From Tetracentron sinense (lineage: Eukaryota > Streptophyta > Magnoliopsida > Trochodendrales > Trochodendraceae): a stretch of DNA of 64,000 nt. Shown here piece by piece: positions 23,781 through 33,879 of the stretch. A program made the position numbers and the translations under genes. Where the stretch lies: assembly GCA_015143295.1 (NCBI GenBank), contig CM026563.1:4216001-4280000 (forward strand), written 5' to 3'. Each line of letters starts with the position of its first letter. Position 1 is the stretch's first letter. The notes under the pieces are model-generated. The model saw only the letters and a program-made list of their open reading frames with translations. It made no database searches and had not been told where the DNA came from.

Positions 23781-24414
23781 CAGGGGCGGAGCCAAGGGAG
23801 GACCACGACCCCCCAATTTTTTTGTAAATCCCTATTGATGTGGTCTGAATAGTGGCCCCTCAATTAATTTTTTTTTTTTTTTTTTATAGTATACTTGACC
23901 CCCTCCACCTGGCCTAATTTTTTTTGTCCTATATAATATAGTGGCCCCCCCAATTTTTTTTGGCATATATATAGTGGGCCCCCCAGTGGAGTCCCCTTAT
24001 GCCCTTGAGGTTGCCACATGTCCCTATTGACACCTCTTAACTATGGTTAAAATTCACCCAATCTCAAGGTTCACCTACTTATCCTTGGTTTTTAGAAAAA
24101 AATATTTAAATAATTTTAACCTTAGGAGTTAGTAAATTTTAAACTAGGGTTCGAAAATAAATTTGATATATTTTTTAAAAACCAAGGATAGGTGGGTGAA
24201 TCTTAACCACAATTAAGGGGTATTAATAGGGACACGTGGTGACCTCAAAGGCATTACTAGGAAAAAAAAAAATTCTCAAAATAAAAAAACAACCCCAAAA
24301 AAAAATTTCTCAAGGGCTACGCCCCGAACCCCCAAATTCCATACCCTCAAATCACATTTTTTTGATACATGTATTATGGCCCTCCCAATGAAAAATTCCT
24401 GGCTCCACCCCCTG
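23781..24414. mobile_element. hAT nonautonomous element, 634 bp, nested in the pogo-like element
   Basis: Ends CAGGGGCGGAGCCAAGG and CCTGGCTCCACCCCCTG form terminal inverted repeats. Flanks GTTGGTTC (23773-23780) and GTTAGATC (24415-24422) agree at 6 of 8 positions, as expected for an aged 8-bp hAT duplication. The interior carries runs such as CCCCCCAATTTTTTTT and a palindromic core at about 24003-24270. Size and layout match the element at 49816-50452, so both descend from one source. Confidence 0.85.
24003..24270. repeat. palindromic core captured in the hAT element
   Basis: Arms GCCCTTGAGGTTGCCACATG and CACGTGGTGACCTCAAAGGC face each other around TTAACTATGGTTAAAATTCA / TGGGTGAATCTTAACCACAA, with the centre near 24135. 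The same core is at the equivalent place in the hAT element at 49816-50452 and as free copies elsewhere. Confidence 0.8.
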
Positions 24415-25194
24415 GTTAGATCCATACAAATTTATTAATTATTAGAGATTATTAAGTTATAGAATATTAATTATAAGAGGGCCTACTGTAATATTAAATC
24501 GACAGTATGTTATGTCCCACCAACAGGCCTAAAGATGGCTTCGACGTTCATTAGGATCTCGACATCGATCCAGGAGATGTTCCGGCGGGTGAGTGAGCAA
24601 TTCACGGCCATGTTTAGGAGGAAGGCTTTCTTGCATTGGTACACAGATGAAAGGATGGACGAGATGGAGTTCACGGAGGCTGAGAGCAACATGAACGATC
24701 TGGTTTCAGAGTATCAGCAGTACCAACTACCAAGATGCAACAGCTGATGAGAAGGGGAACTACGAGGATGAAGAGGAGGAGCTTCAGGAGAAGTGATGCT
24801 GATAATTTTATGGTGGGTTTTGCTGTAACATGCCACAGCTTCCAGTTGCCGGTTTTTGAAATCAGAATGGGGAAAACAAGAGGGAAGCTGGTCAAGTTGG
24901 GTGATGATGTTGCAATTTGATTCTATTTCTTTTAGGTACTTGTAATTTGGAAATGGAGATATGGGGGGCATGAACTTTCCTCGTAGTAGGATTCATAACA
25001 AAAAAACAGGAAATTACAGCCCGCAATGTTTGAAGATTTCTTTTGTTAACTCAAATAACTATGTTTAGAAGAAAAACAATTGTGATATGGTTTTTTCTTG
25101 TCAATTTTTTTATTGAAAGCATTCGAAAGGGTGTAAATACCACAATGTGAAACCCCCTTCCCTCCTTACCAAAAAAAAACCCCTTCCCTTGTAA

Positions 25195-25400
25195 CTTTTT
25201 TTTTTTAATGGAAATATCATTTACCTACGGTGATGCTAGCATCAGTTAGTGGTTAGCAGCGGGGAGTGAAACTCTTGCAAGTCGTCACCCATTAGGAATG
25301 GATCCCACGATTTCTCTCATAAGAGAGGCCCCACACCCTACCATTGGAGTAAGTGGCAGGTGTGACTCCCTTTCACCCTGATATGCCACAATATGAGACT
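25195..25400. repeat. dispersed SINE-like repeat, family D
   Basis: The segment with CATCAGTTAGTGGTTAGCAG, GTCGTCACCCATTAGG and GATTTCTCTCATAAGAGAGG recurs in diverged form, partly inverted, at about 50745-50890 (TCTCTTATGAGAGGTGTCGT) and 33665-33780. A T-run at its left end is compatible with a minus-strand SINE tail. The class is inferred only. Confidence 0.4.
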
Positions 25401-25559
25401 CCCCTGTACTGAAATGTATCAATATAAGCATCAGATTATATTGGACATAACTTGAGAAGTGTGGAAGATGAGCATTACAGTAAAATTGTGCTTGCTTCTA
25501 AAAAAAATTATGTTCCATAGATGTGTCCTCTGATTATTCAATTTCAATTATTTTTAAGG

Positions 25560-25877
25560 AGTCTGGATCCTGTCCAATTGTGATTGACCTTGGGAGAGTT
25601 TAATCGTACTCACAGAGCCCTTTTTAACTCTGGTTAAGAAATTTTAACTCCTAAGAATAATCGCACTCACAAAGCCCCCTTAACTGCCCTTTCAACTCTG
25701 GTTAAGAAGTTTTAACTCCTAAGAATAATATTTTTTTTCTTCTAAAAACTAATGTTAGATTGTTAAATCCATACTGAATCTTAACTACAATTAATGGGGG
25801 TTAAAAGGGGCACGTGTTGACCTGTGGTTGTGATGGAACTCTTCCAAGTTCAATTGGGCTTCATATGATCCCAACTC
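25560..25877. mobile_element. palindromic MITE, GAGATC/GAGTTGG class
   Basis: The hairpin runs from GAGTCTGGATCCTGTCCAATTG to CAATTGGGCTTCATATGATC...CAACTC. Inside are GTGATTGACC, AGAGTTTAATCG and GGGGCACGTGTTGACCTGTG, in the same order as the other members. Flanks TTTTTAAG and TTTTCAAG match at 7 of 8. The left arm holds a short tandem duplication (AATCGCACTCACAAAGCCCC unit). Confidence 0.65.
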
Positions 25878-25886
25878 TTTTCAAGG

Positions 25887-28345
25887 CATTGTGGCAATCT
25901 CTGGCCCTTTTCTTTTGACAAAAATATATAAACAATTAAATCACAAGAAGAATTAAATTAAAATTTTAGAAGACTATCCCCCACTTTTGCTTGACATACA
26001 CGATGGATCAAAAAATTTATCATCACTGGTAACTGCAGAGTGCACTCTTTGCACTAGACCTCAAACAAAGCGCCCAACCATCTGTTTTCTGTGTAGGCAC
26101 TACTGATCCAAAATGTTGTGTCCATCCACATATAAATTCAATCATTTTCAGTCACTGCACAATCTCTAAACTTCCATTGGACTATCATCGTCATCAATGC
26201 CTTATCACAAATACATAAGGTGGCTTTATCCCAAATACATAAGGCCGGAAATACAAACCTTGTTCTCATTAGCGCCTACCATGATTTTAATTTCCATATT
26301 TTCCTTTAAAAAAGTCTCTCTAATATTATCCCAATTCCCTTCCATCCGATGTCTATATCAGAATCAGAAAATTAGCACAACTTGAACTTTGTAAGCTGTG
26401 CCTACAATCTACTTACCACACCCCCCCCCCCCCCCCCCCCCCCCCCAAAAAAAAAGGAAAAAAACAGCACCAGCAACATTAATGCCTATAGAAATACGTC
26501 ACTGCAGCAGTCAGAAATCCATATAAATGCATCTCCCAATGGATTCTTAGTCATTGTTATTTCCTCTTACCAGTGTCAAAAGATGATAATCTATTGAAGC
26601 CATTTATGTATCTTGATGACACAACAGAACGCATTACTTGAGTTGTTCTTCCCTTGCTTTTACAATTGTTCTCTTTTCCTACTCATAAGAAAGGAGATAT
26701 CTATTGAAGTGAAGCTTTTGTTCAAGCTTAGGAGGCTCCATCCAATCAAGAAGTGGTTCAACATTTTGACATTGGAGAAGAGATTGCTAAACCTCGGAAA
26801 ATTCATAACTAGGCGAACATTTTGGGACATTTGGAGTAGGAGTAAGGCAGGGAGTCATACACATTTTGGGATATTTAGTGTAGGAGTAAGGCAAGGAGTC
26901 ATCCGATGTTCTTTGGATGTTTTTGAGTTAATCATTTGCCAAATGCCCTTCTTCCCCACAGCTGAAAGCAATGACACATTTGACCATTTGGATGTTACCT
27001 CAAACCCAGCTTGTACTAGAAACCTTATGCGCCACACTCATTTCAAATTCTCCTACCTTAGCTTAGCTCATTCAGAGTACATGGAAAATTCCCATTCCCT
27101 ACAATTTTACAAATTCGGTTCATTAGAAACTTTCTACAAACAAAGCCTAAAGCTTGCTTCAGTCAATATGGTACTATGGGCTATTCTCCCTAGCAATCCT
27201 CAGTTGCTTCCTCTAGTCAAGGACTTAGACAACGGGGATTCTAATTCATCTAAAATGATATAGGAAATGTAGAATGACTGATATTGGGACAGACTTCAAA
27301 ATCCTCATTTGTTCGGATGGTGATGAGAGAAGCATAAATTTCATGGTTATAAGGATTTCTTATACTTGCAAACTAGATTGTAATAATCAAGTTGGTGAAA
27401 GGGTAGATGCAAAATGTGCACTATGGATGCTGTTCTAGGAGATATCTGTGTCCTACTAGAGATTTGGAATATTATATTGCAAGTAAAAAACTTGTTAGTT
27501 TCTTGTAATGAAGTTATAATCATAGTTATAAAGGTTCTCTGATTTGTTCAAAAAATCTGGAATAATACCCAATTTTTTTGTCAAACGATTAATTCATAAA
27601 GTATTCACGCCTTTTGAAAAAAATAACAACTTTTGAAAAAATTCGTGAATTTCACAAATTATTCACGATTTTTTAAGAAAGTCCCGAATAAATATCTAAT
27701 ATATGAGATATATTTCTTTATAATTTTCATACTTAGTAATCTCATTTTATTTTTTCATGTCTTGCCCGACATTTTTCCAATTTGTTTCCAAAATTTGCTG
27801 GTTTTTTTTCCGAATTTTTCCCTAGACGAATAATTCCCAAACCCCAACTTAGTAATTATGGTAATAATATCCTTTGTCTAGGCGGGAAGCGACAAATCAG
27901 TCAACTGTATCACTAAGTTTGCTGCTAGCTCTTCTCGACTCTTAGTGGATGAGGTTTTCTCCTCGGCTAGACGTTGAGTGTTTTAGCCCATGATCTTTCT
28001 GGTTTTAGCCTTTCTGATAGAGGGTTTCCTCTCTCTCTCTCTCTCTCACTCTCTCTCTGCTGAATGAATGAGTTAAAAATGAAAGAAGTAAAAAGGCTTT
28101 ACTTGGATCTTGGAGGTGTCTGAATAATGTAGCTGATCCTAATGATATTGGTCGTTCTCTATGTTAAAAGCTTTAGACCTGCAAATAGAATTCCAGTCCC
28201 AATCTAAAGCTATGTATAAATGCCTTCCATTAAAGAGAATATGAAACAGAAACAACATTGCTCATCAAATTATAACAACCATATGACATTGGAAATTACA
28301 GTACAAAGAAAACAGATTTAGAACACAGAATCTCAACTTAACCCT
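25887..28345. other. no gene recognised; C26 run, internal duplication and CT microsatellite
   Basis: A C26 homopolymer lies at 26421-26446 and is followed by an A-run. A roughly 45-bp near-tandem duplication lies at about 26815-26905 (AGTAGGAGTAAGGCAGGGAG and TGTAGGAGTAAGGCAAGGAG). The 200-codon plus-strand frame over it (from ATG 26616 to 27263) has no recognisable domain. A CT microsatellite lies at about 28029-28058. Confidence 0.5.
26421..26446. repeat. C26 homopolymer
   Basis: An uninterrupted run of 26 C followed by A9. Runs like this are often length-uncertain in assemblies. Confidence 0.9.
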
Positions 28346-29416
28346 CTATTTCTTACCATCTTTGGTGGCTTTTTCTACAACTACTTTGATCGTTTTGTAT
28401 GCGAATTCCACTGGATGCACAGGATACTCTGCTGGCACCAACGGTCGCCTATTGATAAAGATGGACCACAGAACGTACACAATTGATGCTGCCAATGCTC
28501 CACACCCAATTCCAAAAAGCAGTCCAGTGAGGATTCTTAAAAGACAAACACTCTTATCGTGTACTGTCAGAGGCTTACTGTGGTCAGAGAAAACTCGTGG
28601 ATCCAATGGCTGCGAGTGCATCCAAGATGGAACACGTCTTAACCTAAAGCTCCATGAATAGACAATACTGGTCTGGGAAGAGTTTCCATTGGACGAGCTT
28701 AGACCCACCAACACCTCTTCCTCCTTCCACATTTCAGACAAATCAATTAAATATGAGAGCAATGGATCAAACGGCCTCACTGTACCCAATTTACTCAGCC
28801 TAACTTCAATGCGTTTCGAACTTGCATCATAATCTATCCATGACTGTAATTTCTCCCCACTGTTCAACACCAAATTGATGGACGAAACATTGCTCACTTT
28901 AACAGACACAAGACTATCCACATCAATTCCAACATGATTTCCATTCGGATCACCAAGTTTGGAATCCATAAAAGTGTCGAATTCAACTGCTAGAACACCA
29001 GATTCTCTCTTCCCCAGCCAAGGGGAAATCCCAAACGAGCTTCTGTCGAACAATTTCGGAGGAGAATCCTTTGGGAGAATAACAAATGCGATACCATCTC
29101 CATTCTGTGGTGAGATGGAGAACGAGAAGTAAGTCGAAAAGGAAATAGGTTTTCTAGGGTTTCCTTCAACGAATTTCAAGGGTTTCTTGTACATGAGAAT
29201 CCCGGCGCTTGAAATCGATGGGCGAGTGAGCTCAACGGAAGAACCGCCATCAACGATCTCGGCATCCCCAAAAAGAGCGATCTCGGATTCAAAGCTATGA
29301 TTTTTATCGAACTTTTTGAGAGAGAAAGAGGAGAGGGGTTTTGCAGCTAGGGTTACGAAATAGAAAACAAGGAAAGCGAGCGTTAAAGAGTACCTGGAGA
29401 TGGAAAATGTGGCCAT
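28346..29416 (-). CDS. L-type lectin-domain membrane protein without kinase (LecRK-like)
   Basis: Single exon, 356 residues. Residues 1-25 form a signal peptide (LTLAFLVFYFVTLA). A legume-lectin (concanavalin A-like) domain spans about 28-265, with the metal-site region VEFDTF (145-149) and DPNGNHVGID (156-165) and the strand FSTYFSFSISPQNGDGIAFV (93-112). A transmembrane helix lies at about 292-319, followed by a basic tail of about 37 residues ending KATKDGKK. In most legume lectins an Asn follows the FDTF motif; here it is FMDSKLGD, as in the LecRK-VIII/S.7 branch from memory. LecRKs continue into a cytoplasmic kinase of about 300 residues; this frame stops instead. Comparable short lectin proteins exist in Arabidopsis (the concanavalin A-like lectin family), so truncation need not mean damage. 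Inferred role: plasma-membrane or apoplastic ligand binding. The 5' flank has a TATA-like and telo-box motif. Confidence 0.9.
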   Translation of the reverse strand: MATFSISRYSLTLAFLVFYFVTLAAKPLSSFSLKKFDKNHSFESEIALFGDAEIVDGGSSVELTRPSISSAGILMYKKPLKFVEGNPRKPISFSTYFSFSISPQNGDGIAFVILPKDSPPKLFDRSSFGISPWLGKRESGVLAVEFDTFMDSKLGDPNGNHVGIDVDSLVSVKVSNVSSINLVLNSGEKLQSWIDYDASSKRIEVRLSKLGTVRPFDPLLSYLIDLSEMWKEEEVLVGLSSSNGNSSQTSIVYSWSFRLRRVPSWMHSQPLDPRVFSDHSKPLTVHDKSVCLLRILTGLLFGIGCGALAASIVYVLWSIFINRRPLVPAEYPVHPVEFAYKTIKVVVEKATKDGKK

Positions 29417-29462
29417 TATCGAATGGATGGTTGAGCCCGATCTGCTGCCTGTTCTTCTGAAA

Positions 29463-29546
29463 CTAGGGTTTTCTAGGGTTCATGAGAATCCATATGCAGG
29501 TGTAGAAGTAGAAAGGATTAGCTCGATTGTCGCGAGAATTATAAAA
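29463..29546 (-). promoter_or_regulatory. TATA-like element and double telo-box upstream of the lectin gene
   Basis: The minus strand has TTTTTATAAT at about 29537-29546. Nearer the ATG it has two AACCCTAG motifs in AACCCTAGAAAACCCTAG (29463-29480). AAACCCTA telo-boxes are common in 5' leaders of plant genes. No functional data can be read from the sequence. Confidence 0.4.
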
Positions 29547-29834
29547 ATTTACTCGTTTCTGCAACTCTCTGGTGTGGTCTCTCTGACAGGGAATAGACCA
29601 AACCAAAAGAAAGTAGGGACAAGGGTTTAGAAAAGAAAAGCCATGCGTTGTGCACCGCGCCTACTACTATTGCGAGGTGCGCGTGCTTTTGTTGTCTTGG
29701 ATGGATAACGCGGATATGGATATGTTTTCTTTTCTGCAAAAGATAGGTTTTAAGGCTGCGTTTGTTATGACTGAAAATAGGTGTATTAAATTATTTTTAA
29801 TACAAAAAAAAAAAAAAACTGCATGTGCATCATG

Positions 29835-29975
29835 TTCATGTGTGGGACGAAAGACGAACAGTAAACGGAGAGGTCTCGAGTTCGATTCTGGCTTCCCTCA
29901 TTATCGGTTGTATGGGGGGTATGGGCACGGGGGTATTCCTTATACAACACATAAGACTAATCTAGTCTTTAAGGC
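29835..29975 (+). mobile_element. tRNA-derived SINE, family A, partial
   Basis: The sequence GGAGAGGTCTCGAGTTCGATTC (box B-like), CCCTCATTATCGGTTGTATG, TTCCTTATACAACACATAAG and ACTAATCTAGTC parallels the complete family member at 42749-42934. The 5' head is poorly preserved and no target duplication is clear. Confidence 0.65.
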
Positions 29976-30455
29976 TCCGTTTGTATATATAAAAAAAATT
30001 GTTATTGCCTGTGGCCTTCCTATTGCCTTGGGTTATTTCCTTTGACACTCAAGACCGGAAGCATATCGTCTATGTTATTTGGTGCGGCCTTCCCCTGTGT
30101 TTATGGTATTTAAAGGCTTGTGATTTCTTATACAGTTGGTTACAATTGCTAAATTCGTTCAAGTAGATCTACACTAAATATCACAGACGATTTGGTTCCC
30201 TCAAGACCGGTGAGAATAAATAACACAAACGATTTGCTTCTGTTTGGGAACTCATGGGAAATGTGTTTTTTCTTTATGGTTGTGAAAAAAAATTCTAAAA
30301 AGAGCAATAGTTCAATCTTATTACTTCTCGTTTTCACAAAGCCAACTCAACTACTGTGATCTAGTTAAAATAGGAAAAATATTTCGATGAAAAGTTTATT
30401 AAGAGGAGTGCTAGCCTACTCTTAAGCTTTTCCTACTCTAAGCCTGAGCTAACCA

Positions 30456-31215
30456 CAGGGGGCGAAGCTAGGTGGGGGCCTGTGGGGACACATGCCTCAA
30501 CTAAAATTTTTAAAAACGGACTTTTTAATATAACCATGTGGAATGGAGGTTGGTGCCCCGGAGCTTTGATTATGTATTTGTCCAATTGCGAATGAACTTA
30601 AGACTGTACGCTCAATTGGGTGGGAATCGAAGTGGGAGGGTTAATATATTGTTGAACCTTAAAGGTTAGTGAATTTTAACTACAATTAACTGGGGTTAAA
30701 AGGGACACATATTGACATGTGGGTGCCAAGGTTTGGAATTTCGCAAAATTTCGGTTTAGGCCACTCCCAACGACATCGAAACTGAGTTTATTTCGAAAAT
30801 CAGACTTCGGTTGAAATTTCGGATTTCGAAGATTTCAGAATTTTGGCAATATTTCGGAAATTTATTTTTAAATAGGTTTTTTTAAAATTAAATTCCAAAA
30901 TATTCTGAAATTTTTCGATATTTTTATTGAAATTTCAAAATTTTATATATTAATTTTAAAAAATAAAATAATAATATTTATATAAATATATAAAATTTTA
31001 ATAAAATATTATTTTTTAACATATATATAATAAAATATATATATAATTAATAAAAATATTAATATTTCAGATTTCGAAATTTCGTCGAAATCCCTCAATT
31101 TTTTGGGATTTGGGTTCGGGTTTGCTGACCAAAATCGTCGCAAATTTCGAATTAAAATCATGGTGGGTGCAATTGAATTCTCCCAAATTTAATAGTAATT
31201 GACTATGATCCCAAC
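30456..31215. repeat. nested repeat block: hAT end, palindromic MITE and foldback
   Basis: CAGGGGGCGAAGCTAGG at 30456 resembles a hAT left end, but no right end was found. From about 30575 to 31215 a palindromic MITE (arms AAAGGGACACATATTGACAT and GATTGAATTCTCCCAAATTT, end GATCCCAACTC) is opened by a foldback at 30725-31165 (GGTTTGGAATTTCGCAAAAT...CGCAAATTTCGAATTAAAATC) related to 3111-4005. The boundaries are approximate. Confidence 0.5.
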
Positions 31216-31343
31216 TCTAAAACTTAACAAAAAAAATGTCTCTTTTATGCTAAGTTGTTTAACTATCTAATTGGGCATAATCATGGACATTGGGTAGTTG
31301 CCTCCTAAAAACATTATATTACATTATTTAATATGGCATAGTT

Positions 31344-31696
31344 GAGATCAGATCACAATCAATCGCGATTGAACTTAGGGAGAGTTTAATCGCACCCACA
31401 AGTCACAAGTCCAACACATGTCTCTATTAACCCTCATTAACTATGGTTAAGATTCACTAAACCTTAGGGCTCAACAATCTAACCCCAGCTTTGAAGAAAA
31501 AATATTAACCTTAGGGGTTTACAATTCTTAACCAGAGTCAAATGTTTTTTTTAAAAAAAATTTCCTAATAACCAAGGTTGGATTATTAAATCCTAATGGT
31601 TAGTGAATCTTAACCACATTTAATAGGTGTTAACAGGGACAAGTGTTAACCTATTAGTGCGATTGAACTCTCCCCCAATTCTTGTGATCCAATCTC
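31344..31696. mobile_element. palindromic MITE, GAGATC class, with 9-bp duplication
   Basis: A 353-bp hairpin. The left end GAGATCAGATCACAATCAAT pairs with the right end, whose reverse complement is GAGATTGGATCACAAGAATT. The arms contain GCGATTGAACT, ACACATGTCTCTATTAACCC, AACTATGGTTAAGATTCAC and CCTTAGGGCTC with their mirror copies (GTGAATCTTAACCACATTTA, GACAAGTGTTAACC). Flanks GGCATAGTT (31335-31343) and GGCATAGCC (31697-31705) match at 7 of 9. The duplication length and long inverted ends suggest mobilisation by a Mutator-like transposase. Confidence 0.85.
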
Positions 31697-32214
31697 GGCA
31701 TAGCCATGAGGCAAAGGGACAACTGTCCCTGAAAACAAAATGTCTTTTATATCATTAATATTTAATTATTTAACAGGGGACAACCGTCTCATAAGCAAGG
31801 AGAAACAATACCCATAAGATATGTATGAAATGTATGGATGGAATGATCCAAGAACTTAGTCATTAAAAAAAAAATTGAGAGCTATGCCCTCAACCCTAGA
31901 TTCAGAATATCCCATACCTGCCTAATAATTCTCAACAAATCTATATGCAATTACTACCTTCTCTACTAATATAAAGAAGATTCCCCTATTCAAAATTTTT
32001 GATTGATATTTGTTAATTCCAAAAATGTCATTTGCTTTCTATCTATTACCTATTGATGAGTGCTCCCTTTAAAGATTACTTTTTTCTAACTTTCCTAATT
32101 ACCCTTATCATAATCATGTATATACGATAAACTTTTCAAAAAATGTTTGCTTAATTCCTATACCACCCCTTACTCATTAGTAGACTTGAAAATCTCTACG
32201 GTTATATACTCTTT

Positions 32215-32870
32215 AATTTAATTGTGGTTAAAATTCACCCACCCCTAGGTTTCACTTACTTATTCTTGGTTGTTAGGAAAAAAAATTAACCGTAAGAGTT
32301 AGTGAATTTTAATTAGGATTTTAAAAAATTAATATTTTTTTTCTAAAAACCAAAGATAAGTGGGTGAGTCCTAGTGGTCGGTAAACTCGAGGGGTAGGTG
32401 AATCTTAACCATTGTTAAGGGGTGTCAAAAGAGACACATGGAACTCCTAGGGTTCACCCATTTATTCTTGGTTTTTAGAAAAAATATTAAATTTTTTAAA
32501 CTCTGGTTAAAATCCACTAACTCTTATGGTTAGGTGGGTGAACCCTAGGGTTGAGTGAATCTTAACCATAGTTGAAGGTGTCAAAAGAGACACATGACAA
32601 CTTCAAGGGCGTAATCGGACTCCAATTATGGTTAAGATTCACCCACTCAAAGTTTACTCACTTATCCTTACTTCTTAGAAAAAAAAATATTAATTTTTTT
32701 TTAACCTGAATTAAAATTCAATAACTCCTAAGGTTAAAAAATTTTCATATATTTTTTTAAAAACTAAGGATAAGTGGGTGAACTTTAAGATTGAGAGAAT
32801 CTTAACCATAATTAAAGAGTGTTAAAAGGGACACATGGCAATCTTAGTGGCTTAACCCGGACTCTCACTA
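32215..32870. repeat. array of three palindromic MITE units
   Basis: Three units (about 32215-32445, 32446-32610, 32611-32870) each carry AATTGTGGTTAAAATTCACC- or GGTTAAGATTCACCC-type left arms, TTATCCTTGGTTTTTAGAAA centres and GTGAATCTTAACCATA, AAGAGACACATGGCAAC-type right arms. The unit junctions have TTCAAGGGCGTAATCGGACT and TTAGTGGCTTAACCCGGACT, the GGAGTCCG outer ends. This is head-to-tail insertion or tandem duplication of the same family. Confidence 0.65.
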
Positions 32871-33411
32871 TCTTGGCAAAATGCTTCGAAAGAAGAACGT
32901 CATGTCCCTCACAATTTTTTTCTTAAGGAATATCCAAAATGTTCTCAAGTTTTTTATTAAAATATTATTTAATTTTTTGTCAAATGCCGTCAGTAGGGTC
33001 CCTCTTCTCGTCTCTATCTCCTTCCCCTCTCGTGTGCACGTGCTGCCAACTAGTCATAGATTCAATTAAACACTGTGTGCTCCACTACTGGAAAATCCAG
33101 TTCCGCCCTGCCAACCACCAATTTAGTTTCACCTTAAAGCATTGCAATTACTTATAAAGTGTGTGCTTTAAGAGGGAGGATAAAAGATCGGAAGAAATAG
33201 GGGGTTAAGATGAGAGTAGGCTAGCCCTCCTCTTTTCATAATGTTTCCCTTCAAACAAACAAACTTTTCCGGGTGTATCGGTAAGGTTGTCACTTGGTGG
33301 ACTCAGCCTGACCCATCCACATTAATAGGTGGGGTTGGGACGAATCTTTTCGGAATTTAGGCAATTTGAGCGCAACCATATGAACTAATAACTGTATATA
33401 CATAAAATATA
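32871..33411. other. no gene recognised
   Basis: Short open frames only; no conserved product, RNA gene or complete element seen. Confidence 0.4.
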
Positions 33412-33590
33412 GAGCAATAATTCTAGGTCTACTTTTCCGTCGTCCACTCTCCCCTATTTTCATATAAGAAAATAAAATAATGTGACACTTTTTTATGGAT
33501 CTCATCATATTTATTTTGTTTTCTTGTATATATAAAAATAGTAAAAATTACCAGAGAGTGAACGACGGAAAAATAAACCTAGTATTGCAC
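33412..33590. mobile_element. Mutator-type MITE, family GAGCAAT, copy 2
   Basis: A 179-bp hairpin. The left end GAGCAATAATTCTAGGTCTA pairs with the right end, whose reverse complement is GTGCAATACTAGGTTTATTT. The inner arms are CCGTCGTCCACTCTC and GAGAGTGAACGACGG. A perfect 9-bp duplication TAAAATATA flanks it at 33403-33411 and 33591-33599. Family mate of 4599-4768. Confidence 0.88.
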
Positions 33591-33879
33591 TAAAATATAA
33601 TAAATGTTGATATCTTCAAAAATAACGGTAAAAACTGCAAGTTTATAAGGTTTATTTAGGGTCTTTTAACCAGTGGTGGGATCTAATCCTAAAGGTGATG
33701 TCTTGTAAGAATTGAGTTGCTAACCACTAACAGGTGATTACTATTTTTTTTTTCTTAGAAAGACCAGTGATTACTGCTAAAAGTAGGTAAATGATAAATA
33801 AAAAAATTATAATTGATAAAGTCTTCAACCTTTACTTTTGGATCTTCAAATGTGTTACTTTCGAAATTACTATTTAGTA

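Larger units (their letters stand above)
23208..24488. mobile_element. pogo/Emigrant-like nonautonomous DNA element
   Basis: It interrupts the beta-tubulin reading frame exactly between WIPN and the continuing IKSTVC. Its left end reads CAATAAACTCTCTTGTAATTA and the reverse complement of its right end reads CAGTAGGCCCTCTTATAATTA. This resembles the CAGTAAAACCTCTATAAATTAATA ends known for plant pogo/Emigrant elements. The flanking dinucleotides are TT and TA, consistent with a decayed TA duplication. Subterminal CTCTTATAATTAATA motifs recur inside at about 23685 and 23745. The element is 1281 bp, but 634 bp of that is a later hAT insertion. No transposase frame was seen. Confidence 0.75.
17249..24796 (+). 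pseudogene. beta-tubulin pseudogene, exons 2 and 3, split by two insertions
   Basis: Exon 2 (17249-about 17519) follows a good acceptor and encodes GFQVCHS, then [21 protein letters not shown] and [18 protein letters not shown]. Exon 3 starts at about 22824 ([47 protein letters not shown]). It breaks at 23207 and resumes at 24489 ([43 protein letters not shown]), ending with TGA at 24794-24796. Damage: a stop and frameshift after GFQVCHS in the GGGTGSGMG region, a garbled stretch where [16 protein letters not shown] is expected, in-frame stops in exon 3 (RGS-stop-QY and before HGRYL), a small insertion before QDATADE, and no exon 1. Retained intron ends and a 3' UTR-like tail show a DNA-level duplication, not a processed copy. 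A Copia element sits in intron 2 and a pogo-like element in exon 3. Confidence 0.93.

Noticed and set aside
26616-27263. Open frame of about 215 codons on the plus strand
   Set aside because: No family recognised; part of its length comes from a local 45-bp duplication; composition looks noncoding. It could be revisited with a protein search.
28362-28661. 99-codon frame antisense to the lectin gene
   Set aside because: Shadow of the conserved lectin reading frame.
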